DNA of 54,267 nucleotides from a virus: positions 117,500 to 171,766 of IMG/VR virus record IMGVR_UViG_3300042691_036629; one strand, 5' to 3'. Below the pieces are notes generated by a model. The model saw only the letters and a program-made list of their open reading frames with translations, ran no database searches and was not told where the DNA came from. Numbering within the stretch: the first letter of the stretch is position 1; each line of letters begins with the position of its first letter. Positions 15,090 to 22,649 of this stretch are shown here, piece by piece. Position numbers and translations under genes: made by a program.

Positions 15090-15494
15090 TTACTCTTCTT
15101 TTTTTATTTTCTTATCATTTGGAAGTTTTACTTTCACACCTACTGGTTTCCATCTAAAGTATGGAGGTAAACATTCACAACACATTTCTCTCTCACCACA
15201 CGTTCCACAATAATTACCATCACCATCATTTATCATGTATTTAAGAGCTTTCTCATTTATCTCTATCTCTGGAACTTTTTCACCACAGAAAGGACAAAAA
15301 TTAACTTCTATATAACTTTCATGTTTTCCCCAAGAAAAATCTCTAAAACCAAATGATAACCATTTAGGTTTTTTTGTGGATGGTAGATCAATTGAATACG
15401 AATCTTCAAAATTAAATTGAAGTTTTACAACTTTATGTTTTTTAGATTCATCACAACAATTTGTTGTTATAACATGTTCATATATTCTACTCAT
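15090..15494 (-). CDS. Double zinc-ribbon protein
   Basis: 134 aa. CPFCGEK (about residue 67) and CGTCGEREMCCEC (about residue 95) supply at least one, probably two, zinc ribbons; an N-terminal NCCDE adds more cysteines. The basic tail is VKLPNDKKIKKEE rather than the tag. Likely a nucleic-acid or protein adaptor. Confidence 0.75.
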   Translation of the reverse strand: MSRIYEHVITTNCCDESKKHKVVKLQFNFEDSYSIDLPSTKKPKWLSFGFRDFSWGKHESYIEVNFCPFCGEKVPEIEINEKALKYMINDGDGNYCGTCGEREMCCECLPPYFRWKPVGVKVKLPNDKKIKKEE

Positions 15495-15754
15495 TATAAA
15501 ATCTTATTTAATTGCATTTCTCTCCATTCTTCTAAAGTCACAAAGTTTTCTTTAGAAAAAATTAAACTATGAGAACCATATTCAGTTTTATCATCAAACC
15601 AAAATCTAATATAACTTGATGATAAGTATCTATCTAATTCATAGTAAGGTAAATCATAAACTTTACCAACTTCTAAGAAGTCGTCTTTTTTAAGATACTC
15701 ATTTCCCATACTATCTCTTCTCAAGATTTTATCATTTACACAAACTAATTTCAT
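15494..15754 (-). CDS. Tagged protein, GKVYDL barrel family
   Basis: 86 aa. MKLVCVNDKILRRDSMGNEY, EVGKVYDLPYYELDR, IFSKENFVTLEEWREMQLNK; the tail ends at KIL, lacking GI. One-base overlap with its downstream neighbour. Confidence 0.84.
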   Translation of the reverse strand: MKLVCVNDKILRRDSMGNEYLKKDDFLEVGKVYDLPYYELDRYLSSSYIRFWFDDKTEYGSHSLIFSKENFVTLEEWREMQLNKIL

Positions 15755-16011
15755 ACTCCTAATTCATCAAGTCTTTTTTCTCTCCATTCATCAACCGTTA
15801 TAAAGTTGTGTATGAAATATTTACCTTTAGCTTGACCTCTGCTAAGATCATCAATGAATTCAATTGATACCATATGAGACGACGACTTCCAGTAACTTCC
15901 TGCTAAAATTATATCTTCATCAGTAACTATGGCTTTAGCACCAGGTAAACAATTATATCCATCCACCTTCTCCTTCCAAACAAGAATGGTTCCTTTATTC
16001 AGTCTAATCAT
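15751..16011 (-). CDS. Tagged protein
   Basis: 86 aa. KGTILVWKEKVDGYNCLPGA, IILAGSYWKSSSHMVSIEFI and DEWREKRLDELGV. Barrel-like with an NFITVDEWRE lead-in nearly identical to that of the gene at 15494. Confidence 0.82.
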   Translation of the reverse strand: MIRLNKGTILVWKEKVDGYNCLPGAKAIVTDEDIILAGSYWKSSSHMVSIEFIDDLSRGQAKGKYFIHNFITVDEWREKRLDELGV

Positions 16012-16280
16012 CTAACTTCAATTTCTTCATATGAGTAAGCATTCACATCACTTAAAGTATGATACTTACTCCACCATTCTAAAAGTAGATTTCTTCTAAC
16101 ATCAGTATCATCAATATCTTCTAACTCACTATCAATTTCACCAAACCTCTTTTTTAGTCTTTTATTGAATTCATTAGCTTTATCACAATACTTTTTAGCG
16201 AATTCTTCTGATCCGGTTACAAATAGGGATTCTGTATAAAAATCATCCCACGAACCACCTGTTCTTTTAACTACAAACAT
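16008..16280 (-). CDS. Helical hypothetical protein
   Basis: 90 aa. MFVVKRTGGSWDDFYTESLF then a long helix EFAKKYCDKANEFNKRLKKR; acidic end. Untagged. Layout resembles the strand-then-'EFAxxYCDxxNxF' phage proteins of unknown role. Confidence 0.74.
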   Translation of the reverse strand: MFVVKRTGGSWDDFYTESLFVTGSEEFAKKYCDKANEFNKRLKKRFGEIDSELEDIDDTDVRRNLLLEWWSKYHTLSDVNAYSYEEIEVR

Positions 16281-16286
16281 AATATT

Positions 16287-16589
16287 TTATTTATATGACC
16301 ATTCATCATCTTCATCAAAGTAATAAGACTTTGATTTATCACCATCTGATATAGTACAATAGTATTCAAACTCTTGACATATTTCTTCACATAAGAAAGT
16401 ATCGATATCCTCTATGTTAGTTAATTCATTAGTTTCTATTTTGACATTATGTAGTTCTTCATCTATATCATAATCAAATGTTATAATTGAATCTGGATAA
16501 TCAGATAGAAATCGTTCCATTATTTTTTCACCAATTGAATCTATAATGTTAGTGTCGTCTGTGTAAACGAAAAATTCGGTTGTTATCAT
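16287..16589 (-). CDS. Very acidic hypothetical protein
   Basis: 100 aa with a large excess of D and E (TFDYDIDEELHNVKIETNEL, ending FDEDDEWSYK). Acidic small phage proteins are often DNA mimics or inhibitors, but no family is recognised here. Confidence 0.72.
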   Translation of the reverse strand: MITTEFFVYTDDTNIIDSIGEKIMERFLSDYPDSIITFDYDIDEELHNVKIETNELTNIEDIDTFLCEEICQEFEYYCTISDGDKSKSYYFDEDDEWSYK

Positions 16590-16918
16590 ATTCTCCCTGT
16601 TTTTGATGTTCTTCTTAATTCATTTGCTAAAGTCTCCATTGTTTCACTAACAATAGGATGATTTTTATATGGTTTTCCAACCACAAGTAAAGTTCTTAGA
16701 ATACCACGATCAGTTTCATTTAGATAACCTTTTAAATATTCGTTATATTTAACCATTGTTTCATCACTTGGTGATCCTGATCTTTTACCAGTGAATGGTT
16801 CTAAATGTTTTTCAGCACCTAATATCTCACTACAATCTTCATATATTCCGTGATATATTTTAAGATTATCATTTGTTTCTTTTGAGAACATCGGATTGTA
16901 TTGATATTCTTTTCTCAT
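16586..16918 (-). CDS. Hypothetical protein
   Basis: 110 aa, helical; contains EPFTGKRSGSPSDETMVKYN and a C-terminal VSETMETLANELRRTSKTGR. Untagged. Overlaps both neighbours by 4 nt. Confidence 0.72.
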   Translation of the reverse strand: MRKEYQYNPMFSKETNDNLKIYHGIYEDCSEILGAEKHLEPFTGKRSGSPSDETMVKYNEYLKGYLNETDRGILRTLLVVGKPYKNHPIVSETMETLANELRRTSKTGRI

Positions 16919-17160
16919 ATGTTTAACATTTTTAGTTTAAAGTCTCTAAGTAAAGGTAGTATTAAGTTTTTATCATTTTCACCTAAATCATCTATATACT
17001 TATGACATATTTCCATAAAGTCTTCTAATATTAGATCTTCATCCAATACATATTTGTAATTTAGTTCTTTTTTTATTTTAGATATAAAAAAATAGTTATC
17101 TAACTTACGTAAAACTGTAAGTTTTTCTAACTCCTTAATAAAATCTCTATACTCATTCAT
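16915..17160 (-). CDS. Tagged helical protein
   Basis: 81 aa starting MNEYRDFIKELEKLTVLRKL. A longer reading up to 17226 would translate through a tRNA gene, so the ATG at 17160 is preferred. Ends LLRDFKLKMLNI, a divergent tag. The start lies 2 nt past the tRNA 3' end, so tRNA processing should release the mRNA. Confidence 0.75.
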   Translation of the reverse strand: MNEYRDFIKELEKLTVLRKLDNYFFISKIKKELNYKYVLDEDLILEDFMEICHKYIDDLGENDKNLILPLLRDFKLKMLNI

Positions 17161-17162
17161 AG

Positions 17163-17242
17163 TGGTCAAGATAGGATTCGAACCTATGACGATGCGACCA
17201 TTAAGGGTGAGATACCACTTTCTCATTACGCATTACTTGACC
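17163..17242 (-). tRNA. tRNA-like gene, rearranged centre
   Basis: 80 nt. Perfect acceptor stem (GGTCAAG/CTTGACC, discriminator A) and T arm (ATAGG-TTCGAAT-CCTAT). The centre is abnormal. A D-like arm (TGAG-AAAGTGGTAT-CTCA) is displaced eight bases 3' of its usual place. It lies between ATGCG and CGCAT, which can pair as an anticodon-type stem. The only anticodon-like loop, ACC-CTTAAT-GGT, has three pairs. Isotype undetermined (UAA is possible). No CCA encoded. Confidence 0.6.
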
Positions 17243-17296
17243 AACCTACTTCCTTTCTTCGTCGATGCTCGTTGTTTAGTAGTAACCAATCAGAAG

Positions 17297-17377
17297 TAGT
17301 CAGGACAGGATTCGAACCTGTATCATAACGCTATAAGGAACTTAATCCACGATGACTTCCCATTAGCCCACCTGACT
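17297..17377 (-). tRNA. tRNA-like gene, class-II length, weak anticodon arm
   Basis: 81 nt. Good acceptor (AGTCAGG/CCTGACT, A73), D arm (GGCT-AATGGGA-AGTC) and T arm (ACAGG-TTCGAAT-CCTGT). The remaining 32 nt fit a class-II layout, but the anticodon stem is poor; GGA-TTAAGT-TCC would give UAA (Leu). An alternative ATCGT/ATGAT stem encloses 22 nt. Promoter TATATTTG at 17411-17418 serves this and the next tRNA. Confidence 0.6.
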
Positions 17378-17410
17378 AACATTGCCCATTATCCATCGGA
17401 AATGTTTCTA

Positions 17411-17418
17411 CAAATATA
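17411..17418 (-). promoter_or_regulatory. -7 box TATATTTG upstream of tRNA pair
   Basis: TAnnTTTG element 33 nt before the 5' end of the tRNA at 17377. Confidence 0.5.
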
Positions 17419-17428
17419 ATAAATATTT

Positions 17429-17438
17429 TTAATATATA
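17429..17438 (+). promoter_or_regulatory. Putative late promoter TTAATATATA
   Basis: 30 nt before the ATG at 17469, the first of three consecutive head-targeted genes, so here a leader is expected. Confidence 0.5.
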
Positions 17439-17468
17439 CTTTATAATATAAAACAAATTTCATTTAGT

Positions 17469-18023
17469 ATGAAAAAGATTAAGAGTTGGAAGTTATTCAA
17501 CGAGTCAGTTGAAGAAAGTTTAGAGGATGTAAAATGGTTTTTAGTTGATTATGATAATATAGTTCCTTATGATTATTATCCTAACTCAACTAATTTACTT
17601 GTGTATCGTATATCTGGTTATGGATTTTCAAAAGCTGATTTTGAAAGAATTGAAAGACTAGCTAATGAAGAAGATTGGAATGTTATAAATAAGAAAGAGT
17701 TTCTTATTTTCTATAAAGGGAGTAGAGAAGAAGCTGTTTTAAATTGGTTAGATGAGAATTATAATAATCTTAAAATTAAAGTTATATCAAAAGGTGAAGA
17801 CCACTACTATAAGGAAAATGAGTATGTAATTTCATTTACAGTTAATAAAACTTTTAATCCGAATTATGAATTACTTTATAACAATATATTTATGGAAAGT
17901 GATATATCTTATGTACCACATGTTTTTATAGATGATGCTAACTTATTAGACGATATTTTAAAAAAGTGGTTAGAAAGGACTTATAATATTACTAAAATAA
18001 CTAACATTTATTATGAGGATTAA
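17469..18023 (+). CDS. Head-targeting-type protein
   Basis: 184 aa. N-terminal module MKKIKSWKLFNESVEESLED resembles T4 capsid targeting sequences, in which the prohead protease cuts after a Glu (LFNE|S is a candidate). The cargo is alpha/beta with FSKADFERIERLANEEDWNV; no family recognised. First of three plus-strand genes sharing the module; its 3' end overlaps the next start by 11 nt. Confidence 0.78.
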   Translation: MKKIKSWKLFNESVEESLEDVKWFLVDYDNIVPYDYYPNSTNLLVYRISGYGFSKADFERIERLANEEDWNVINKKEFLIFYKGSREEAVLNWLDENYNNLKIKVISKGEDHYYKENEYVISFTVNKTFNPNYELLYNNIFMESDISYVPHVFIDDANLLDDILKKWLERTYNITKITNIYYED

Positions 18024-18468
18024 AAATTGGAAATTATTCAACGAGTCAGTTGAATCGAGTATGGAAGATAAGTTTATGAAACATGAAATACTAAACAATA
18101 TAGAAGTTATTAAAACATATGGTCGTCAAAAAAATAATAAATCAATAGATTTAAAATTTATTTATAATGATGATATTATTTGGGAGTTTAAGATTGAGGG
18201 AAACGAATATTTTGATGAGGTTATGGAGACAGGTGAAGGTATTTATAGGATAATATCGTATAAACTCATTGATAAGTATAGGGGTAAAAACTTGGGGTTT
18301 GATTTATTTAAAAAAAGTATTAATATTGTTTTCAATGAGGATGATATAAAAAAAATCTACTCATATAATAATGAGCGAAATAGAAACTCAAATAGATTAT
18401 GGAATAAACTTTCTGAAAATGGCTATATTGTAAATAAAGATGAAAATTTCTACTCTGTTGAACGTTGA
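18013..18468 (+). CDS. Head-targeted GNAT-like acetyltransferase
   Basis: 151 aa. N-terminal MRIKNWKLFNESVESSMED is the targeting-type module. The C-terminal half has GNAT features: a strand ending RIISYKLI, the acetyl-CoA loop KYRGKNLGFDLFKK, and SNRLWNKLSENGYIV like the motif-B end of GNAT enzymes. GNAT enzymes acetylate amines of proteins or small molecules. A packaged acetyltransferase delivered with phage DNA is the inferred role; target unknown. Confidence 0.7.
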   Translation: MRIKNWKLFNESVESSMEDKFMKHEILNNIEVIKTYGRQKNNKSIDLKFIYNDDIIWEFKIEGNEYFDEVMETGEGIYRIISYKLIDKYRGKNLGFDLFKKSINIVFNEDDIKKIYSYNNERNRNSNRLWNKLSENGYIVNKDENFYSVER

Positions 18469-18487
18469 TAAAAAAATATATTGTAAC

Positions 18488-19156
18488 ATGAGGATTAAAA
18501 ATTGGAAATTATTCAACGAGTCACTTGATATGATAGAAGGTGAGTTGGAAGATATTGTTATTCACTTCTGTGAAGATGGTAATACTACTTTTGAATTGGT
18601 TGAAGTTTTTTGTGATGGTGGTATTTATATTTGGAAGGTTGATGATACTAGACAAATAAGAAGTAAAAATGATTACTGGGACTTTTATGAATCTCATAGG
18701 AGAATGGCTTTAGAGGTTGGTTATCATTTTCATTTATCTGGAGTATTGAGTGATTTAATAATATTCTCTAAGTTTGGTGATTTAAAAAACACTCTAATAG
18801 AATTATTAGATTGGATTAGTAGTTTAGAATTGGTTAGTAAAGAAAAACCATTTAATAATAGATATGTTGTTGGTAAGAAAATTTTTAATTATTATTTGTA
18901 TAAGGACAAGAAGTTAGTAGAGTGGAATAAATATGTTAATTCGGATGGTTTAGAGTCATTAGATCCACGTAGAGCAAGTTTTTCAAATGGTGAGATTGGT
19001 AGTCATTATAAATCTACTGTTTATCTAGAAAATATAGTTTGTAACATTTTTTTATGTGTTGATTCAAAAATTAAATTTGATATACTTAAATCATGGTTAA
19101 TTGAAATAGATCCTTTATTTAAAAAGTTTGAACTTAATGTTGGTGAATTAAAATAA
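18488..19156 (+). CDS. Head-targeting-type protein
   Basis: 222 aa from the ATG giving MRIKNWKLFNESLDMIEGEL; a longer reading would overlap the preceding gene. The 5' 36 bases are almost identical to those of the gene at 18013, although the rest differs, showing recent copying of the module. Contains GGIYIWKVDDTRQIRSKNDY and helices; no family recognised. Confidence 0.76.
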   Translation: MRIKNWKLFNESLDMIEGELEDIVIHFCEDGNTTFELVEVFCDGGIYIWKVDDTRQIRSKNDYWDFYESHRRMALEVGYHFHLSGVLSDLIIFSKFGDLKNTLIELLDWISSLELVSKEKPFNNRYVVGKKIFNYYLYKDKKLVEWNKYVNSDGLESLDPRRASFSNGEIGSHYKSTVYLENIVCNIFLCVDSKIKFDILKSWLIEIDPLFKKFELNVGELK

Positions 19157-19174
19157 AAACTCATTCGATTTATT

Positions 19175-19333
19175 TTACTTATTTAAAAGGTTATCAATTC
19201 TTAAATCTCTATCTTCTGCTAATATCTCTTCTTTAGATTTCTCTGGAATGAAATTTATTTTAAGATCTATTAATTGATTATCTTCTCTTTGTGTCCAAGT
19301 TATACTCTCGACACTAACTAAGTTTATACCCAT
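19175..19333 (-). CDS. Short protein with divergent tag, possibly truncated
   Basis: 52 aa from the only in-frame ATG (MGINLVSVESITWTQREDNQ). The frame stays open upstream to about 19380 without an ATG, so a longer ancestor may have lost its start. Ends EDRDLRIDNLLNK, a tag-like tail. Confidence 0.5.
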   Translation of the reverse strand: MGINLVSVESITWTQREDNQLIDLKINFIPEKSKEEILAEDRDLRIDNLLNK

Positions 19334-19380
19334 ATAGTTTGGGATAACCGATAAAGGAAGAGGTGAAATATGTTTTGGTT

Positions 19381-19676
19381 TTAAGTTATTCCTAATTCTT
19401 TTATTCGATTATTTCTTAATAGAGGAAGTATCCATTTATCATAAGTGTATGATTCTTCATCTATAAAATAATTCATGGTTAGTTTATAAAGTTCATCTTT
19501 TATATCTTCAAAGAATGGTAATGCTTCAACTAACTCACCATCTTTTGAGATTGTTATTTTGAAAAAACATCACCAGTTCTAATGTTATATAATAGAAATT
19601 CCTTTCCGGTACTAAATTCTCTTTTTTCTTTTGAAAAGAATTTCAGTTCAAATCCTCTGTTATCTTTATATCTCAT
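19381..19676 (-). pseudogene. Tagged gene split by a single-base frameshift
   Basis: A start (MRYKDNRGFELKFFSKEKRE) is in one frame. The rest (SKDGELVEALPFFEDIKDEL then NNRIKELGIT) is in the next. The frames join at a run of six T near 19560; one extra T would restore a 98-aa protein ending in the tag. It is either a real inactivating deletion or a homopolymer sequencing error. Confidence 0.65.
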
Positions 19677-19677
19677 A

Positions 19678-20052
19678 TTAAATTCCACATGGTACTCTTT
19701 TTCCATTATCGGATCTAAGTACAAAACTTATATCAATTTTAGCTTCTCCTTCTTTTAGTTTAAGTGATTTAACACCGGTTGTTTTACCAGATTTTATTTC
19801 AACTATATTTAACTTTGATATAGTATCAACTTTAACTTCATAAAAAACAATTATGTCTTTATTATATCCATTTAATATTTCAGTTTCCCATTTCCCATTA
19901 TCCGTTGGATATAATCTATACTCAATTGAATAGCAATCATCTCTATACCATTGGTCTTTAGGATCTTTTTTATCGGTTGCTAGTTCATATAAAGCAACAA
20001 AAACCGCTATAACTAAAGTTAATTTTATTAAATATCTTAAAGTTCTAAACAT
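19678..20052 (-). CDS. Membrane-anchored or exported protein
   Basis: 124 aa. N-terminal hydrophobic span (LIKLTLVIAVFVALYELATD) after a basic start, then a beta-rich domain (YSIEYRLYPTDNGKWETEIL; IDISFVLRSDNGKRVPCGI). Probably anchored with the domain outside. No tag. Confidence 0.7.
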   Translation of the reverse strand: MFRTLRYLIKLTLVIAVFVALYELATDKKDPKDQWYRDDCYSIEYRLYPTDNGKWETEILNGYNKDIIVFYEVKVDTISKLNIVEIKSGKTTGVKSLKLKEGEAKIDISFVLRSDNGKRVPCGI

Positions 20053-20086
20053 ATTATTTTTTTTATTTTTTATACTAAAAATTAGA

Positions 20087-20341
20087 TTATTTGTTTATAC
20101 CTAATTTTCTAAGTTTAAGATCTCTTTGAAGTGCCAACCAATCAGATTCGTAAACAAATAATGACATATCACATATCATATGACCATAATCATTTTTAAC
20201 TGACCAAAAAAGACTGCTGTAAGATAAGGTATATTTTTTACCTTTTGTTAATCTACAATTATTAGTTATAGATATAACAACTTCACCATCAACTGGCTTA
20301 CGTTCACTTCGTTCATTTACGGATTTTAGACCCCATTTCAT
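20087..20341 (-). CDS. Tagged protein, paralogue of 269-553
   Basis: 84 aa. GEVVISITNNCRLTKGKKYT, a middle strand FWSVKNDYGHMICDMSLFVY, and tail QRDLKLRKLGINK with two extra residues. Shares DMxLFVYExDxL with the gene at 269-553, 20 kb away. Confidence 0.82.
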   Translation of the reverse strand: MKWGLKSVNERSERKPVDGEVVISITNNCRLTKGKKYTLSYSSLFWSVKNDYGHMICDMSLFVYESDWLALQRDLKLRKLGINK

Positions 20342-20358
20342 ATTATCAATCTTTTATC

Positions 20359-20511
20359 TTAGTGGGCAATAGTTTTTAAATAGACCCAGAATAATCCTAA
20401 GAATTTACCTTGTATAACAGTAGCAACTAATGGTGCTGACCCTTCACCGTTTGAATCCATGGTCATGTCACCATAGATATTCACTCTTCTTAATTTTGTA
20501 AATAGTTTCAT
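20359..20511 (-). CDS. Small hypothetical protein
   Basis: 50 aa: MKLFTKLRRVNIYGDMTMDS then hydrophobic IQGKFLGLFWVYLKTIAH. Its start overlaps the upstream stop by 4 nt, supporting that it is translated. Confidence 0.6.
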   Translation of the reverse strand: MKLFTKLRRVNIYGDMTMDSNGEGSAPLVATVIQGKFLGLFWVYLKTIAH

Positions 20512-20738
20512 TTGTTTATAATTTGGTTAATTTTAACATCGCGATTATCACTCTTAATAGAAGATATTAATTTATTGATTTCATATCGGTGGATACTTGA
20601 ACTCAATAAGACTCCATTATTAAAAAGGATATGTATAGCGGGTTCTGAGTTACCTTCACTCAAAACTTGTATAGATTTGATATCATACTTTTTTAGTATT
20701 TCCTCACTAAGATTTAATTGTTTTATTTCTTCTAACAT
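20508..20738 (-). CDS. Tagged protein
   Basis: 76 aa. Helix QLNLSEEILKKYDIKSIQVL, strands PAIHILFNNGVLLSSS, tail NRDVKINQIINK, a tag variant ending INK. Confidence 0.75.
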   Translation of the reverse strand: MLEEIKQLNLSEEILKKYDIKSIQVLSEGNSEPAIHILFNNGVLLSSSIHRYEINKLISSIKSDNRDVKINQIINK

Positions 20739-20748
20739 ATTATTTATT

Positions 20749-21132
20749 TTAATTTGGATCTGTTACTAAACACCAATGTTTAACTTTCATTAAACCATCT
20801 TTTACTAATTCTTTTATCTCTTGTGATGTGTGTATATCCCAGATATATTCTTTACCATCACTATTTATTTCAATCTTTAGTAATCTAGCAAAAAAGTAAT
20901 TACCCATTCTATGATCAACACAAACAAGTAGTTTTGTATTAAATGGTGGATCAATTTCATCACCAATTGAAATCCATTTCATATCTGATTTACTTTTGAG
21001 TTCTTTTAATTGTTTCTTCCACATTACCAAACTATCACTTAATAGTGGGTTACCATTTTCTTCAGCATATTTGATAACATCAATAAGATTTTTTATTCTC
21101 TCACTATCATCTATTAGATTATCACAATTCAT
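20749..21132 (-). CDS. DUF551-like protein
   Basis: 127 aa. The C-terminal half matches the DUF551 pattern frequent in phages: MKWISIGDEIDPPFNTKLLV near residue 55 and VKHWCLVTDP at the end. The N-terminal half is a helical extension. Biochemical role of DUF551 is unknown. No tag. Confidence 0.72.
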   Translation of the reverse strand: MNCDNLIDDSERIKNLIDVIKYAEENGNPLLSDSLVMWKKQLKELKSKSDMKWISIGDEIDPPFNTKLLVCVDHRMGNYFFARLLKIEINSDGKEYIWDIHTSQEIKELVKDGLMKVKHWCLVTDPN

Positions 21133-21152
21133 ATTGTAAATATAATAAAAAT

Positions 21153-21410
21153 TTATAAAATTTCATTGAGTTTTATATCTCTTAATTCACTTTTCGTGTA
21201 GAAGTATTTACCATAATATAATTCATGATCTTCTTCTAAGTAAAATCCAAAAGATCTACTATCAGTTATTCTAACCCATATTCTACTCGAACTTTTTGGA
21301 ATTGGAACAGAGTCTTCCTCGACTATTTGGTATTTATTACCTAATAACATCTCAAATTCAACTCCATACTTTATTAAAGGAACACCTTTAGATATTAGAA
21401 ATTCATCCAT
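21153..21410 (-). CDS. Tagged protein
   Basis: 85 aa. FEMLLGNKYQIVEEDSVPIP and RIWVRITDSRSFGFYLEEDH are barrel-like; YFYTKSELRDIKLNEIL carries the tag with the same YTKSELRD lead-in as membrane proteins at 30438 and 32056. Overlaps the upstream gene by 8 nt. Confidence 0.8.
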   Translation of the reverse strand: MDEFLISKGVPLIKYGVEFEMLLGNKYQIVEEDSVPIPKSSSRIWVRITDSRSFGFYLEEDHELYYGKYFYTKSELRDIKLNEIL

Positions 21411-21912
21411 TACTATTCATCATTAGTTCTATTCTTGATATTAAAGACGCGAAAGCATACTCATAATCATCAAAAAGTGGTACTGAAAATCTCGAACAAA
21501 CAATCTCAACATTTCCTCTACGATAAAACTTTTTAGGAGCACAAGCAATTATTTTACCACTTGAGGCGAAGTGGCCAAGTTCAAGAAGTGAAATAGGAGA
21601 CATAGTATCCTCAACAAAGTTTAAGAAAATAATATCTGACTCTTCGAGTTTATTTAACTCCCAGTTTACTTGGTATCTAAACTCAGGATTCTTTTCGCTT
21701 TGTTCCCAACTTGAATCCCAAGAGTCTCTTCTGGGGTTATAGATTGTAATATTACCTGGTGTAAAAGAAAACTCATTTATTCTATTTGTAATATCTGTCT
21801 GCCAATCAACAGCTTTACCCATTTCAATAGATCCTGCTAAGAATATCTTAATGCTATTCTCAGTAGAGAACTTTGTTTTATTATCTGGTTTTATAACTTC
21901 AATTTGTGCCAT
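21403..21912 (-). CDS. Nucleoside 2-deoxyribosyltransferase-like enzyme
   Basis: 169 aa. KIFLAGSIEMGKAVDWQTDI (nucleotide loop), YNPRRDSWDSSWEQS, and EESDIIFLNFVEDTMSPISL followed by LELG place it in the nucleoside 2-deoxyribosyltransferase-like family; the Glu of SPISLLELG is the expected nucleophile. Such enzymes swap or cleave the base of deoxynucleosides. In a phage this suggests nucleotide salvage or base modification; the exact substrate cannot be told. Confidence 0.8.
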   Translation of the reverse strand: MAQIEVIKPDNKTKFSTENSIKIFLAGSIEMGKAVDWQTDITNRINEFSFTPGNITIYNPRRDSWDSSWEQSEKNPEFRYQVNWELNKLEESDIIFLNFVEDTMSPISLLELGHFASSGKIIACAPKKFYRRGNVEIVCSRFSVPLFDDYEYAFASLISRIELMMNSNG

Positions 21913-22310
21913 TATCTTAAAAATTTATTTATTACATCGTTTATATCATCTGTTGTGACTTTTTCTAAAAGAAGATTTGTAAATCTATTGTCTATTATAT
22001 TTAAATTAATAAAATCAATAATATCTCTTCGATCACCGGTTAAAGCTAATAATCTTGCTTCTCTAATACTTCCTCTATCAATAATTGTAATTTTGAAATC
22101 ATTAGACTCCATATCCTTTTTCAACTCTTCGATAGATTCAATATTAGGAAAATCAACTTCTGTAAAATCATAACTAATCTCATAGTTTTCCATTAAAGAC
22201 TCGGTTAAATTTTTAGCCTCCCGTAAAGTAATTGGTAAGTATTCTTTTATTATCTTAACAAACTGTAATTTACGATCTATTTTATCTTCTAATCTTATTC
22301 TAACTTTCAT
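21912..22310 (-). CDS. Protein with ribosomal L7/L12 C-terminal-like segments
   Basis: 132 aa. IIKEYLPITLREAKNLTESL resembles the 'VRxxTxLGLKEAKxLVE' helix of the L7/L12 C-terminal fold, a segment common in small phage proteins; IREARLLALTGDRRDIIDFI is a second helical part. No tag. Overlaps the upstream gene by 11 nt. Confidence 0.62.
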   Translation of the reverse strand: MKVRIRLEDKIDRKLQFVKIIKEYLPITLREAKNLTESLMENYEISYDFTEVDFPNIESIEELKKDMESNDFKITIIDRGSIREARLLALTGDRRDIIDFINLNIIDNRFTNLLLEKVTTDDINDVINKFLR

Positions 22311-22647
22311 TTAACAAGTCATTTAATTTAATATCTCTATTTTTTACTATATAATTATCATATTCAAGTCTTATTGTTCTGAGATAATTTATATTATTAA
22401 GTATTAAATTGTGAATAAATGGTGTAGCGAATCCATCTCTTAAAAAGATGAAGAAGTCTTCTATTTGAAGAAAAGTTAAATCATTAATTTCAATGAATTC
22501 AGCTTCATCATCAAATATTACAAAGTTGTAATACTCTTCACATTTAATTATGAAATTGATAAAGTCATAAACATCATCTATTTCAGACAACTTTGAATCT
22601 AAATCTAAATCATATTCAAATAACTCACTTTCTAATATAGACTTCAT
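22300..22647 (-). CDS. Tagged acidic helical protein
   Basis: 115 aa. Long acidic helices (SELFEYDLDLDSKLSEIDDV) and FLQIEDFFIFLRDGFATPFI; tail NRDIKLNDLLNES, a tag with two added residues. Confidence 0.76.
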   Translation of the reverse strand: MKSILESELFEYDLDLDSKLSEIDDVYDFINFIIKCEEYYNFVIFDDEAEFIEINDLTFLQIEDFFIFLRDGFATPFIHNLILNNINYLRTIRLEYDNYIVKNRDIKLNDLLNES

Positions 22648-22649
22648 TG

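Noticed and set aside
17161-17226. N-terminal extension of the gene at 16915
   Set aside because: The extra residues (GSNPIL) are translated from the tRNA T arm; the ATG at 17160 is the better start.
19555-19575. Programmed -1 frameshift at the poly-T run
   Set aside because: The frame-0 codons (GTT TTT TCA) do not make a good X XXY YYZ slippery heptamer, and no stimulatory hairpin is evident.
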